NCBI GenBank assembly: GCA_021154985.1
Contig: JAJNQE010000086.1
Span: 1-22,746, forward strand
Direction: 5' to 3'
Origin: Hydrogenophaga sp.
GTDB taxonomy: Bacteria; Pseudomonadota; Gammaproteobacteria; Burkholderiales; Burkholderiaceae_C
Length of the DNA: 22,746 bases
Part shown: piece by piece, positions 1-7,368 of the stretch
Numbering within the stretch: the first letter of the stretch is position 1
Layout: every line of letters starts with the position of its first letter
Made by a program: the position numbers and the translations under genes
The notes under the pieces: generated by a model
Database searches by the model: none
What the model was told of the DNA's origin: nothing
The model's input: only the letters and a program-made list of their open reading frames with translations

Positions 1-25
1 GCATTTCGCGCATGGAGATAGACAT
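1..25 (-). CDS. rpsB: Ribosomal protein S2, first 8 codons (partial)
   Basis: Only the start of this gene lies in the window; it runs off the left edge. The minus strand reads ATG at 25 and encodes MSISMREM followed by the first base of a C-starting codon. Betaproteobacterial S2 proteins begin almost identically (MSxxMREMLEAGVHFG), which is why I call it from so few residues. S2 is a small-subunit ribosomal protein. A GGAAAG sequence about 9 bases upstream can serve as the ribosome binding site. The call is strengthened by the 160-base leader and the extended -10 promoter upstream, both typical of rpsB-tsf operons. Confidence 0.8.
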
Positions 26-187
26 GAGTTAACTTTCCAGAGGTTGAGTCTAAAATCCTGCCCCGATCGCCTGCTGACAACCCCGTTTTTTGATGGAGTG
101 ACCGCGGACAACACCCGGTTGGGCTGGTTTGCGATTTGCTGTGCAGTTTTTGGACACAAGCTTTGTTGTGTTCGCGAACTGCACAGC
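26..187 (-). promoter_or_regulatory. rpsB 5' leader, probable S2 autoregulatory RNA
   Basis: If transcription starts about 7 bases after the -10 box (near 187), the rpsB leader is about 162 bases long. It opens with a perfect 11-bp stem: 138-148 (GCTGTGCAGTT) pairs with 177-187 (AACTGCACAGC). Inside it is a second 6-bp stem, 154-159 (ACACAA) with 166-171 (TTGTGT), around a 6-base loop. In gammaproteobacteria a leader of similar length on rpsB-tsf mRNA mediates repression by S2. That this leader does the same here is inference. No open frame of interest lies in this stretch. Confidence 0.55.
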
Positions 188-193
188 CTGTCG

Positions 194-202
194 ATTATAG
201 CA
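194..202 (-). promoter_or_regulatory. rpsB promoter, extended -10
   Basis: The minus strand reads TGC-TATAAT (202 to 194), a perfect -10 box with the TG extension. No convincing -35 hexamer lies 17 bases upstream, as is common for extended -10 promoters. It points towards rpsB. The same TGCTATAAT word drives tRNA-Leu at 7089. Confidence 0.65.
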
Positions 203-360
203 GTCCTACCTCCCCACCCTGCCCTTCCCGTCGGCCGTGCCGTTTTCGCGCACACGCTGACTTTCTGTTTTTTGCCCATGCACCCTCCGGCTTTTTGTTC
301 CACCGGCTGGCCCGGAGGTTGGTTGTCGCCCGGCACAATGCAGTTTTCTGGGAGCACGGT
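203..360 (+). other. Intergenic leader of the DadA-like gene
   Basis: This is the remaining non-coding DNA between the divergent rpsB promoter and the dehydrogenase gene. It is pyrimidine-rich on the plus strand. The open frame can be extended back to 136, but translation of that part (runs of P, S, R and F) does not resemble any DadA N-terminus. I see no clear sigma70 promoter for the plus-strand gene. Confidence 0.4.
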
Positions 361-1650
361 TTGAAAATCGCGGTGGTCGGGGCGGGGGTGGTGGGCATTG
401 CGTGCGCGCATGAGTTGTCGCAGGACGGACACGAGGTGACGGTGTTCGAGCGGCGCAGCACGGTGGCCGAAGAAGCCAGTTTTGCCAGCGGTGCGCTGAT
501 CGCCCCCGGCTGGAGTGCCCCCTGGAATCCGGCTGCACAGAAAGTGGGATGGCCCTGGTCCACCGCGACCGACGGACTTCAACTCGCCCGCCTTCCACGC
601 GGCAAGGAGTGGAGTTGGCTCTGGCAATGGCGCCAGGCGCACCAGGGTCCGCAGCATGCTGTTCAGGAGCAGATTCATCGGCTGATGCGCTACAGCCAGG
701 AACGGTTGCAGGCCATCACAGACCGGCATCAGCTGGAGCACGACCGCAGCCACGGCATGCTGGTGCTGCTGAGAACCGAGCGCGACGCCAGCCTGGCGCA
801 AGCAACCCTGCAGCAACTGCGCGACCTCGGCCTTCCCGCGAAGCACATCACCGCAGACGAGGCCCGCGCGCTGGAGCCCGCGCTCAGCACCGAGACCGCG
901 CTGCACGGCGCCATTGAGCTCGGCGGCGAGGCGGTGGCCAATTGCCGGGAGTTTGCCGTGTTGCTGCGTTCGCAAGCCCAGCAATCGGGCTGCCGTTTCG
1001 AGTTCAACACCATCGTGAGCCGCGTCGACACCTTGACCCCTGGCTTCCAGCTGGAGCTGGTTCGCACCGCATCGCACCCCAACCACCATGACGAGGCAGC
1101 GCAGCAGCCCCAGCGCTTCGACGCGGTGGTGATTTGCGCTGGCGCCGCCAGCGCGGGCCTGCTGGGCTCGATGGGCTTGAAAGTGCCTCTGCAAACGGTG
1201 CGCGGCCACTCATTGAGCGCAGCAGTGAGGGAGCCGATGGACGCACCGCAGTCGGCGGTGTTTGATGCGCGACTTGGCGTGTCGATTGCGCGCCTCGGTC
1301 AACGCGTGCGCGTGGCCGGTGGACAGGAATGGGGCCGCGGATCGAACACGCCCTCCAAAACCGGGCTCCGGCGTCTGTACCGCGCGCTGTCCGACTGGTT
1401 TCCGGGCGCGGTTCGCCTGGGCGGGCCTGCGGGCAACGTTCAGGAATGGTGCGGCGAACAGGCGACCACGCCCGACGGTGCCCCGCTGATCGGCCCGAGT
1501 CGGGTGCCGGGCCTCTGGCTGAACCTGGGTCATGGTCCGTGCGGTTGGTCCGTGGCCTGCGGCTCAGCCCGTTTGTTGGCCGATCAGATCAGCGCGCGCG
1601 CGCCCGCGCTCTCGCTCGTCCAGTGTTCGCCCCAACGCTACGGCATCTGA
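361..1650 (+). CDS. dadA: FAD-dependent D-amino-acid dehydrogenase-like protein
   Basis: This is a DAO/GlpO-type flavoprotein of 429 residues, close to the usual DadA length of about 430. DadA oxidises D-amino acids to 2-oxo acids and ammonia at the inner membrane, passing electrons to the respiratory chain. Residues 7-12 are the dinucleotide-binding GAGVVG, with an acidic residue (E29) closing the first beta-alpha-beta unit. The stretch EEASFASGALIAPGWSAPW matches the FAD-contacting segment of DadA. The C-terminal TTPDGAPLIG and NLGHGPCGWSVACGS match the family's end. I chose TTG at 361 because the domain begins there and GGGAG lies 6 bases upstream (350-354). nnrED follows after 15 bases and is probably co-transcribed. 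Substrate is inferred; other DAO-family amine oxidases are possible. Confidence 0.82.
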   Translation: MKIAVVGAGVVGIACAHELSQDGHEVTVFERRSTVAEEASFASGALIAPGWSAPWNPAAQKVGWPWSTATDGLQLARLPRGKEWSWLWQWRQAHQGPQHAVQEQIHRLMRYSQERLQAITDRHQLEHDRSHGMLVLLRTERDASLAQATLQQLRDLGLPAKHITADEARALEPALSTETALHGAIELGGEAVANCREFAVLLRSQAQQSGCRFEFNTIVSRVDTLTPGFQLELVRTASHPNHHDEAAQQPQRFDAVVICAGAASAGLLGSMGLKVPLQTVRGHSLSAAVREPMDAPQSAVFDARLGVSIARLGQRVRVAGGQEWGRGSNTPSKTGLRRLYRALSDWFPGAVRLGGPAGNVQEWCGEQATTPDGAPLIGPSRVPGLWLNLGHGPCGWSVACGSARLLADQISARAPALSLVQCSPQRYGI

Positions 1651-1665
1651 GCCAGACTGTGGCCC

Positions 1666-3228
1666 ATGCGCACCATCACCGGCCACCAACGCGACCCCCT
1701 TTACAGCACCGCCCGCACGCGCGAACTGGAGTGCACGGCGCAAGCCGCACTGCCTGCACACACCCTGATGGCCCGAGCCGGACTGGCCGTGGCCCGGCTC
1801 GCACAGGCACTCGCGCCACACGCGCGGTGCATCTGGGTGGCCTGCGGTCCGGGCAACAACGGGGGCGACGGACTGGTGGCCGCCATGCACCTGCACCACT
1901 GGGGAGAACGCTCCGGTGTGCGGGTGGTCGTCACGCATGCGCTGGGCGCGCAAGTCGATGCAGTCCAGTTGCCGCTGGACGCGGCGCGCGCCTTGTCGCA
2001 GGCGCGATCGGCTGGTGTGATCATCCAGCCGGACCCGCCCGCCTCGTACGAACTCGCCATCGACGCCCTGCTCGGCCTCGGCGCCACCCGCCCGATGCAG
2101 GGCACTTTGGCCACCTGGGTGCGCATGTTGCGCAGCACCAGCTCACCGGTGCTGTGCGTCGATCTGCCCAGCGGGCTGCAGGCCGACACCGGCGCGCTGC
2201 TGGCCCTGGATGAAACGGCCGCGGGGTCGACCTCCCACCACGGCCCGCGCCACACCTTGTCGCTCCTGACGTTGAAACCCGGCCTGTTCACCCACCAGGG
2301 CCGAGACGCCGCCGGGCAGGTCTGGCTGGACGATCTGGGCATCACACCTCCGGACGGGTTACCCGCGACCGCATGGCTGGCCGGCCGGCCGGCGCCCGCC
2401 CAGTCCGGAACACGCAGACCCCACGCCAGCCACAAGGGCAGCTTTGGCGATGTGGCGGTGGTGGGCGGTCAGGGCATTGCGGTGAACGGCGCCGGCATGA
2501 CGGGTGCCGCCGTGCTGGCAGCGCGCGCGGCGTTGCACGCGGGTGCCGGGCGGGTGTTTGTCGGTTTGCTGGAAACCGGTTCAACCACCGAGACCGCCTG
2601 GGACCCGGCCTGCCCTGAACTCATGTTTCGCCGCCCGGCTGCATTGCTGGACGCGGCCTGGCTACCGCAGGCCAGCGTGGTCTGCGGCTGCGGCGGTGGC
2701 GCGGCGGTGGCGGCGGTGTTGCCCCGCCTCTTGTCGAGCGCCACAACGCTCGTGCTGGATGCCGACGCGCTCAACGCACTGACTGCCGACGAAGCGCTGC
2801 AGCGCCTGCTGACCCATCGTCGTGGGCGCGGCTGGGTCACGGTGCTCACGCCCCACCCGCTGGAAGCCGCGCGGTTGCTGGGCTGCAGCACCGCAGAGGT
2901 CATGGCCGACCGGCTGTTGGCGGCGCAGAACATGGCCGAGCGGTTCCAGGCGATCTGCGTGCTCAAGGGTTCGGGCACGGTGGTGACGGCCCAGCACGAG
3001 GTGGCACGCATCAACCCCACCGGCAACGCCGCCCTGTCCACGGCAGGCACTGGCGATGTGCTGGCAGGCATGATCGGCGCCGCGCTCGCCGGGCAGGGAG
3101 CATCAGCCCCGAATGCGCTGGACCGGGTGTGCAGCGCCGTTTTTCAACACGGGTGGCTGGCTGACCAGTGGGAGGGCAACAGCCTGGTCGCCAGCGACCT
3201 GGCACGCCGCGTCATGCCCATCAACTGA
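1666..3228 (+). CDS. nnrD: Bifunctional NAD(P)H-hydrate epimerase / ADP-dependent dehydratase
   Basis: This metabolite-repair enzyme of 520 residues restores NADH and NADPH damaged by hydration. The N-terminal YjeF_N domain (about 1-215) epimerises the R and S hydrates and shows the signature GPGNNGGDG at 61-69. The C-terminal ribokinase-like domain (about 240-520) is the dehydratase. Its marks are TPHPLEAARLLG, VLKGSGTVV and, near the end, AGTGDVLAGMIGAALAG, which includes the conserved GTGD. The length fits the fused NnrE-NnrD form. Start is ATG at 1666, 15 bases after the previous stop, without an obvious ribosome binding site, so coupling to the upstream gene is likely. It ends 12 bases from the convergent yggT. 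Confidence 0.93.
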   Translation: MRTITGHQRDPLYSTARTRELECTAQAALPAHTLMARAGLAVARLAQALAPHARCIWVACGPGNNGGDGLVAAMHLHHWGERSGVRVVVTHALGAQVDAVQLPLDAARALSQARSAGVIIQPDPPASYELAIDALLGLGATRPMQGTLATWVRMLRSTSSPVLCVDLPSGLQADTGALLALDETAAGSTSHHGPRHTLSLLTLKPGLFTHQGRDAAGQVWLDDLGITPPDGLPATAWLAGRPAPAQSGTRRPHASHKGSFGDVAVVGGQGIAVNGAGMTGAAVLAARAALHAGAGRVFVGLLETGSTTETAWDPACPELMFRRPAALLDAAWLPQASVVCGCGGGAAVAAVLPRLLSSATTLVLDADALNALTADEALQRLLTHRRGRGWVTVLTPHPLEAARLLGCSTAEVMADRLLAAQNMAERFQAICVLKGSGTVVTAQHEVARINPTGNAALSTAGTGDVLAGMIGAALAGQGASAPNALDRVCSAVFQHGWLADQWEGNSLVASDLARRVMPIN

Positions 3229-3244
3229 GTGGCGACCCGCTCAG
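3225..3244. terminator. Hairpin spanning two convergent stop codons
   Basis: CTGAG at 3225-3229 pairs with CTCAG at 3240-3244, extended inward by one G-T and two G-C pairs around the loop CGAC. It covers the stop codons of both nnrED and yggT. There is no U-tract on either side, so it may only protect 3' ends or weakly terminate. Confidence 0.35.
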
Positions 3245-3792
3245 CCCAGCAACATCAGACCGACCTGCAGCAGGATGATGAGCACCAGCACCGACAGGTC
3301 CACCCCACCCACCAACGGAATCACGCGGCGGATCGGACGCAGCAGCGGCGATACCAGCCGATCGAGCGTGCCCATCACCGGCGATTGCGGTTGCACCCAC
3401 GACAGGATCGCGTAGCCGATCAACAGGATCATCAGCCCCTGCAACACGGTGCGCACCAGGATGCGCAGCGCCATGGTGAGGACGGTGACGACCCAGGTGG
3501 CGGGTGAGACGGAGACATCCGAGACCCCAGACGCCAGCATCAGCCAGATGCCACCGTAGGCCAGCGCCAGCAGGACCGCCGACAACAGGCTGCCCCAGTC
3601 GATCCGGCTTTGAGCCAGCGCACGCGGCAGGATGCGCCGGACCGGTTGAACCAGCCAGTCGGTGACCGCAATGGCAAAACGCCCGGGCTGCGCCGACATG
3701 TGCACGCGCAGGTGGTTCATCCAGGCGCGCAACAAGGCCATTGCCATCAGGAAGAAGAACAGGGTTTCGAGCAGAAAGAAAACGATGCGCAT
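3241..3792 (-). CDS. yggT: YggT family inner-membrane protein
   Basis: This is a 183-residue hydrophobic protein of the YggT family (two YGGT domains), at the family's usual length. Its exact role is unclear; members are linked to osmotic or turgor stress and to assembly of membrane complexes. It has at least four membrane segments: residues 1-20 (MRIVFFLLETLFFFLMAMAL), a central AVLLALAYGGIWLML, then ILVRTVLQGLMILLIGYAIL, and the C-terminal LSVLVLIILLQVGLMLL. Each domain carries the typical ending, VQPVRRILP and VSPLLRPIRRVIP. I chose ATG at 3792 because the frame upstream is not YggT-like, although no strong ribosome binding site is visible. It follows puuD after 52 bases on the same strand. 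Confidence 0.88.
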   Translation of the reverse strand: MRIVFFLLETLFFFLMAMALLRAWMNHLRVHMSAQPGRFAIAVTDWLVQPVRRILPRALAQSRIDWGSLLSAVLLALAYGGIWLMLASGVSDVSVSPATWVVTVLTMALRILVRTVLQGLMILLIGYAILSWVQPQSPVMGTLDRLVSPLLRPIRRVIPLVGGVDLSVLVLIILLQVGLMLLG

Positions 3793-3844
3793 GCGGTGCT
3801 GACGTGTTGTGGATGCGGGCGTTGCGTTGCCCGGGAATTGAAAC

Positions 3845-4783
3845 TCAGTCGCCCGAGAGCCGCAAGGGTGGGCGGGGTACACGGGGATCGGGCTCGCGGC
3901 CCGCACCCAAGCGTTCCATGGCCGCCGCGCGCGAGGCTTCGAGAAAGTCCAGCATGATCGGTGAGCTGTCGGCCAGGGCGTGCCGACCGTGGTGAAACTC
4001 GGGGTGCCACTGCACGCCGCGCGCATAGGCATCGCCGGTCCAGCGGATCGCCTCCACCAGGCCGTCCAGCGTCGACACCGCCTCCACCACCATGCCCTTG
4101 CCCAGCTCCGCCACCGCCTGGTGGTGGATGCTGGTCACGCGCAGTTGTGAAGCGTGGGGATAGAGCTTGGTGAGGGCAGTGCCCTGCAGAAACGTCACAT
4201 CGTGTTCGAGCTGGTCGTACAGATCGGTGTCCACGTGGGCATGGGCCGCCGGGCATTGGGTGGGGATGTCCTGGTAGAGCGTGCCGCCGAACGCCACGTT
4301 GAGCAACTGCGCCCCACGGCACACGCCCAACACCGGCTTCTTCTGCACCAGGAATGCCCTGAGCAAGGCCAGCTCGTACTTGTCGCGCACCACATCGCCC
4401 TGCCAGCGCGGATCGATCGGCTTCTGCCCATAGGTCTGCGGCGCCACGTCGGCCCCGCCCTGCAGCACCAAGGCATCAAGCTCCTGCACCACGTGCTCCA
4501 CCTTGAGGTGGCGCGCGGCGTGTTTGCTGTCGTGGGCCACAGCGGGCACCATGAACGCGATGGCGCCATGCTCCATGATCCAGTGCGCCAGCGACTGTTC
4601 GATGTACTGCAGGTTCTTGTTGCGAAAGCCCAGCTCCAAGGGCACCTGATACAGCAACCGGGCCGACACACCAATGCGCAGCGGGCGCTCGGTGGGCAGC
4701 GTTGCGGACTTGGCAACCCGCTTTTTCGTTGGAGCCGAAGCCGGCTTTTTCAACGAGCCCGTCACGGTCTTGGCATCGCTCAA
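3845..4783 (-). CDS. puuD: Gamma-glutamyl-gamma-aminobutyrate hydrolase-like (peptidase C26)
   Basis: This is a class I glutamine-amidotransferase-fold hydrolase of 312 residues. Family members such as PuuD cleave gamma-glutamyl amides in putrescine breakdown. The nucleophile is C155 in GVCRGAQLLNVAFGGTLYQD and the partner pair is H260 and E262 in VQWHPEF. QGGADVAP (108-115) is the family's oxyanion-side motif. The first 35 residues are Lys/Ala-rich and probably disordered, and the tail after 290 is Pro/Arg-rich. The best start is TTG at 4783, overlapping the rnr stop as TTGA, because no in-frame ATG occurs before residue 70. An alternative is GTG at the codon for V7. No putrescine genes are nearby, so the substrate is uncertain. 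Confidence 0.8.
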   Translation of the reverse strand: MSDAKTVTGSLKKPASAPTKKRVAKSATLPTERPLRIGVSARLLYQVPLELGFRNKNLQYIEQSLAHWIMEHGAIAFMVPAVAHDSKHAARHLKVEHVVQELDALVLQGGADVAPQTYGQKPIDPRWQGDVVRDKYELALLRAFLVQKKPVLGVCRGAQLLNVAFGGTLYQDIPTQCPAAHAHVDTDLYDQLEHDVTFLQGTALTKLYPHASQLRVTSIHHQAVAELGKGMVVEAVSTLDGLVEAIRWTGDAYARGVQWHPEFHHGRHALADSSPIMLDFLEASRAAAMERLGAGREPDPRVPRPPLRLSGD

Positions 4784-7080
4784 CGCCGGCTCTTGCGCGG
4801 TTGGTTGGCGGTGCTGCGAGCAGCGCCACGGTCCGACTTTTTACCGGCTGTCTTTTTGCCCGACGCCTTGGCGTCCGCTGCGGGCGCACGAGGTGCCCGC
4901 TCCTGCCGACCTGAGCCCGCCCCCTCGGTGCTGCGGCCACGGTGGGCCTTGCCACCCCGGCCAGCACCCTCGGCGCCCTCAACGGGGCCCGCCTGGCCCG
5001 TTTTGTCGCGCATCGCACGCAAGACCAGGTCGTCATCGCCGCTGACCAATCGGAAGTCGATGCGGCGACCATCAAGGTCCACACGGCTCACCTGCACCTG
5101 CACACGGCTGCCCAACGCATAACGGATCCCGGTGCGTTCACCGCGCAATTCCTGGCGTGCTTCATCGAAGCGGAAGTACTCGCCGCCCAGCTCGGTGATG
5201 TGCACCAGGCCCTCGACGTACATGGCATCCAGCGTCACGAAGAGGCCAAAGCTGGTGACCGAACTCACGACACCGCTGAACTCCTCACCCAAGTGCTCGC
5301 GCATGTACTTGCATTTGAGCCAGGCCTCCACATCGCGGCTGGCTTCATCCGCACGGCGCTCGTTGGCGCTGCAATGCAAACCTGCCGCCTGCCAGGCCAG
5401 GGTGTCCACCGAAGGTTTCTTGGCAACCTCGCCCACAGCCAGCGGCTTGGCACGGCTGGCCAGGCGTTTGCTCAGCTTGGCGTGGGCCTCGCCCGGCGTG
5501 GGCAGGGCGGGCAACTCGTAGCGCTTGCGCGCGAGGATCGCCTTGATCACGCGGTGCACCAGCAAATCGGGATAGCGGCGGATCGGGCTGGTGAAGTGGG
5601 TGTAAGCCTCAAAAGCCAGACCAAAGTGGCCGCTGTTGATGGGTGTGTAGATGGCCTGCTGCATGGAGCGCAGCAGCATGGTGTGGATCTGTTGTGACTC
5701 CGGCCGGTCTTTGGTGGCCGTTGCGATCTTCTGAAAATCCGCAGGTTTGGGGTTGTCGCCGATGGTCTGCGACACGCCCATGGCCTTGAGGTAGTTGCGC
5801 AGGATTTCCTGCTTCTCGGGCGTGGGGCCTTCGTGCACTCGGAACAGGCCGGTGTGTTTGCCTTCGCTGATGAAATCGGCCGAACACACGTTGGCCGCCA
5901 GCATGGCCTCTTCGATCACCTTGTGAGCGTCGTTGCGGGTGCGCGGGACGATCTTTTCGATGCGGCCCGACTCGTCGCAGACGATCTGCGTCTCGGTGGT
6001 CTCGAAATCCACAGCGCCGCGCTCGCCACGCGCCGCCAGCAGCGCGCGGTAAACATCGTGCAAGTTGAGGAGATAAGGCACAAGCGCCTTGCGCTGGCTC
6101 GCTTCGGGCCCGCGCGTGTTCTGCAGGATGGCCGCCACCTCGGTGTAAGTGAAGCGCGCATGACTGAACATCACGGCGGGGTAGAACTGGTACGCATGCA
6201 CCTCGCCCTTGGCGTTGACCAGCATGTCGCACACCATGCACAAGCGCTCCACACCGGGGTTCAAAGAGCACAGGCCGTTGGAGAGTTTCTCCGGCAGCAT
6301 GGGGATCACCCGGCGCGGGAAGTACACCGAGGTGGCGCGGTCATAGGCGTCCACATCGATGGCCGAACCGGTTTGCACATAGTGGCTCACATCCGCAATC
6401 GCCACCAGCAGGCGCCAACCTTTGCCCTTGCCCACTTTGGCCGGCTCGCAGTACACGGCATCGTCAAAGTCGCGCGCGTCTTCCCCGTCAATCGTCACCA
6501 GCGGCACATCGCGCAAATCAACGCGGTTCTTGTGATCGGCTGCGCGCACGTGGTCGGGCAGCGCGCGGGCCTGTGCCATGGCTGCATCTGAAAATTCGTG
6601 TGGTACGCCGTACTTGCGCACAGCGATCTCGATCTCCATGCCCGGGTCGTCGATCTCGCCCAGCACTTCTTTAACGCGCCCTACGGGTTGCCCGTACAGC
6701 GCAGGCGGTTCGGTGAGTTGCACCACCACCACCTGGCCCGGCTTGGCCGAGCCCGTGGCGCCTTTGGGAATCAACACGTCTTGCCCGTAGCGCTTGTCTT
6801 CGGGCGCCACCAGCCACACACCGCTCTCTTGCAGCAGGCGGCCGATGATCGGGGAATCGGAGCGTTCGACGATTTCCGTCACGCGTCCTTCGGGCCGCCC
6901 TTTGCGGTCCAGCCGCACGATGCGGGCTTTCACCCGGTCCTTGTGCAACACCGCCCTCATCTCGTTGGAAGGGAGATAGATATCGGCCTGACCATCGTCG
7001 CGGACCACAAAACCATGGCCGTCCCGATGACCGGAGACGACACCTTCATATTCGGCCAACAGGCTGTTTTTTTCGTTCAC
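4780..7080 (-). CDS. rnr: Ribonuclease R
   Basis: This processive 3'-5' exoribonuclease (RNB family) degrades structured RNA and takes part in RNA quality control. In order it has a cold-shock/OB domain (about 13-70), the RNB catalytic domain with the acidic cluster VTIDGEDARDFDDA (D198, D204, D206, D207), an S1 domain (GVVSSVTSFGLFVTLDAMYVEG), and a basic Lys/Arg-rich tail of about 60 residues. The length from GTG at 7080 is 766 residues. The frame stays open to 7200, but that part is only the antisense of tRNA-Leu. AGAGA lies about 5 bases before the GTG. The N-terminal helix-turn-helix domain of E. coli RNase R (about 70 residues) is absent. It is probably transcribed with the overlapping puuD. 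Confidence 0.93.
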   Translation of the reverse strand: MNEKNSLLAEYEGVVSGHRDGHGFVVRDDGQADIYLPSNEMRAVLHKDRVKARIVRLDRKGRPEGRVTEIVERSDSPIIGRLLQESGVWLVAPEDKRYGQDVLIPKGATGSAKPGQVVVVQLTEPPALYGQPVGRVKEVLGEIDDPGMEIEIAVRKYGVPHEFSDAAMAQARALPDHVRAADHKNRVDLRDVPLVTIDGEDARDFDDAVYCEPAKVGKGKGWRLLVAIADVSHYVQTGSAIDVDAYDRATSVYFPRRVIPMLPEKLSNGLCSLNPGVERLCMVCDMLVNAKGEVHAYQFYPAVMFSHARFTYTEVAAILQNTRGPEASQRKALVPYLLNLHDVYRALLAARGERGAVDFETTETQIVCDESGRIEKIVPRTRNDAHKVIEEAMLAANVCSADFISEGKHTGLFRVHEGPTPEKQEILRNYLKAMGVSQTIGDNPKPADFQKIATATKDRPESQQIHTMLLRSMQQAIYTPINSGHFGLAFEAYTHFTSPIRRYPDLLVHRVIKAILARKRYELPALPTPGEAHAKLSKRLASRAKPLAVGEVAKKPSVDTLAWQAAGLHCSANERRADEASRDVEAWLKCKYMREHLGEEFSGVVSSVTSFGLFVTLDAMYVEGLVHITELGGEYFRFDEARQELRGERTGIRYALGSRVQVQVSRVDLDGRRIDFRLVSGDDDLVLRAMRDKTGQAGPVEGAEGAGRGGKAHRGRSTEGAGSGRQERAPRAPAADAKASGKKTAGKKSDRGAARSTANQPRKSRR

Positions 7081-7088
7081 TTTTTCTC

Positions 7089-7097
7089 TGCTATAAT
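7089..7097 (+). promoter_or_regulatory. tRNA-Leu promoter, extended -10
   Basis: TGC-TATAAT lies 18 bases before the tRNA's first base, giving a start near 7104. The T-rich 7067-7074 is a poor -35. It sits inside the 34-base gap between the head-to-head rnr start codon and tRNA-Leu. Confidence 0.7.
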
Positions 7098-7114
7098 CGT
7101 GTTTTTCCTGAAAT

Positions 7115-7199
<85 letters not shown>

Positions 7200-7204
7200 A
7201 TCAT

Positions 7205-7245
7205 AAGGGCTTGCAAACGTGATGTTTGCAAGCCCTTTTCTTTTG
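7205..7245 (+). terminator. Rho-independent terminator of tRNA-Leu
   Basis: A perfect 14-bp stem pairs 7205-7218 with 7224-7237 around the loop GTGAT and is followed by TTTTCTTTTG. On the minus strand the hairpin is not followed by a U-tract, so it should stop only plus-strand transcription. Confidence 0.9.
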
Positions 7246-7288
7246 TCTCAACGCTAACAAGCGAACGGGCGCTTGCCGACGCGCTGAT

Positions 7289-7315
7289 CACATGCTGCGA
7301 AATTCGCAGCATGTG
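7289..7315. repeat. 27-bp perfect palindrome
   Basis: CACATGCTGCGAA (7289-7301), a single central A, then its exact complement (7303-7315). It lies between the tRNA-Leu terminator and the rimO stop codon, without a U-tract in either direction. It may be a transcript-end hairpin for rimO or a binding site; the sequence alone cannot tell. Confidence 0.6.
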
Positions 7316-7368
7316 CGGCTGAGCGAGTGCCGCGCTGCCTGGGGTCACCAAGACGCGGGCCTCCGCCA

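Noticed and set aside
136..360. N-terminal extension of the DadA-like gene back to an ATG at 136
   Set aside because: The extension overlaps the rpsB promoter and leader hairpin, has non-protein-like composition, and the Rossmann fold begins right at TTG 361 with a good ribosome binding site.
4154..5122. Long plus-strand open frame (322 codons)
   Set aside because: It is the antisense of puuD and the 3' end of rnr; its His/Gln/Leu-rich translation has no recognisable domain and arises from GC-rich codon bias.
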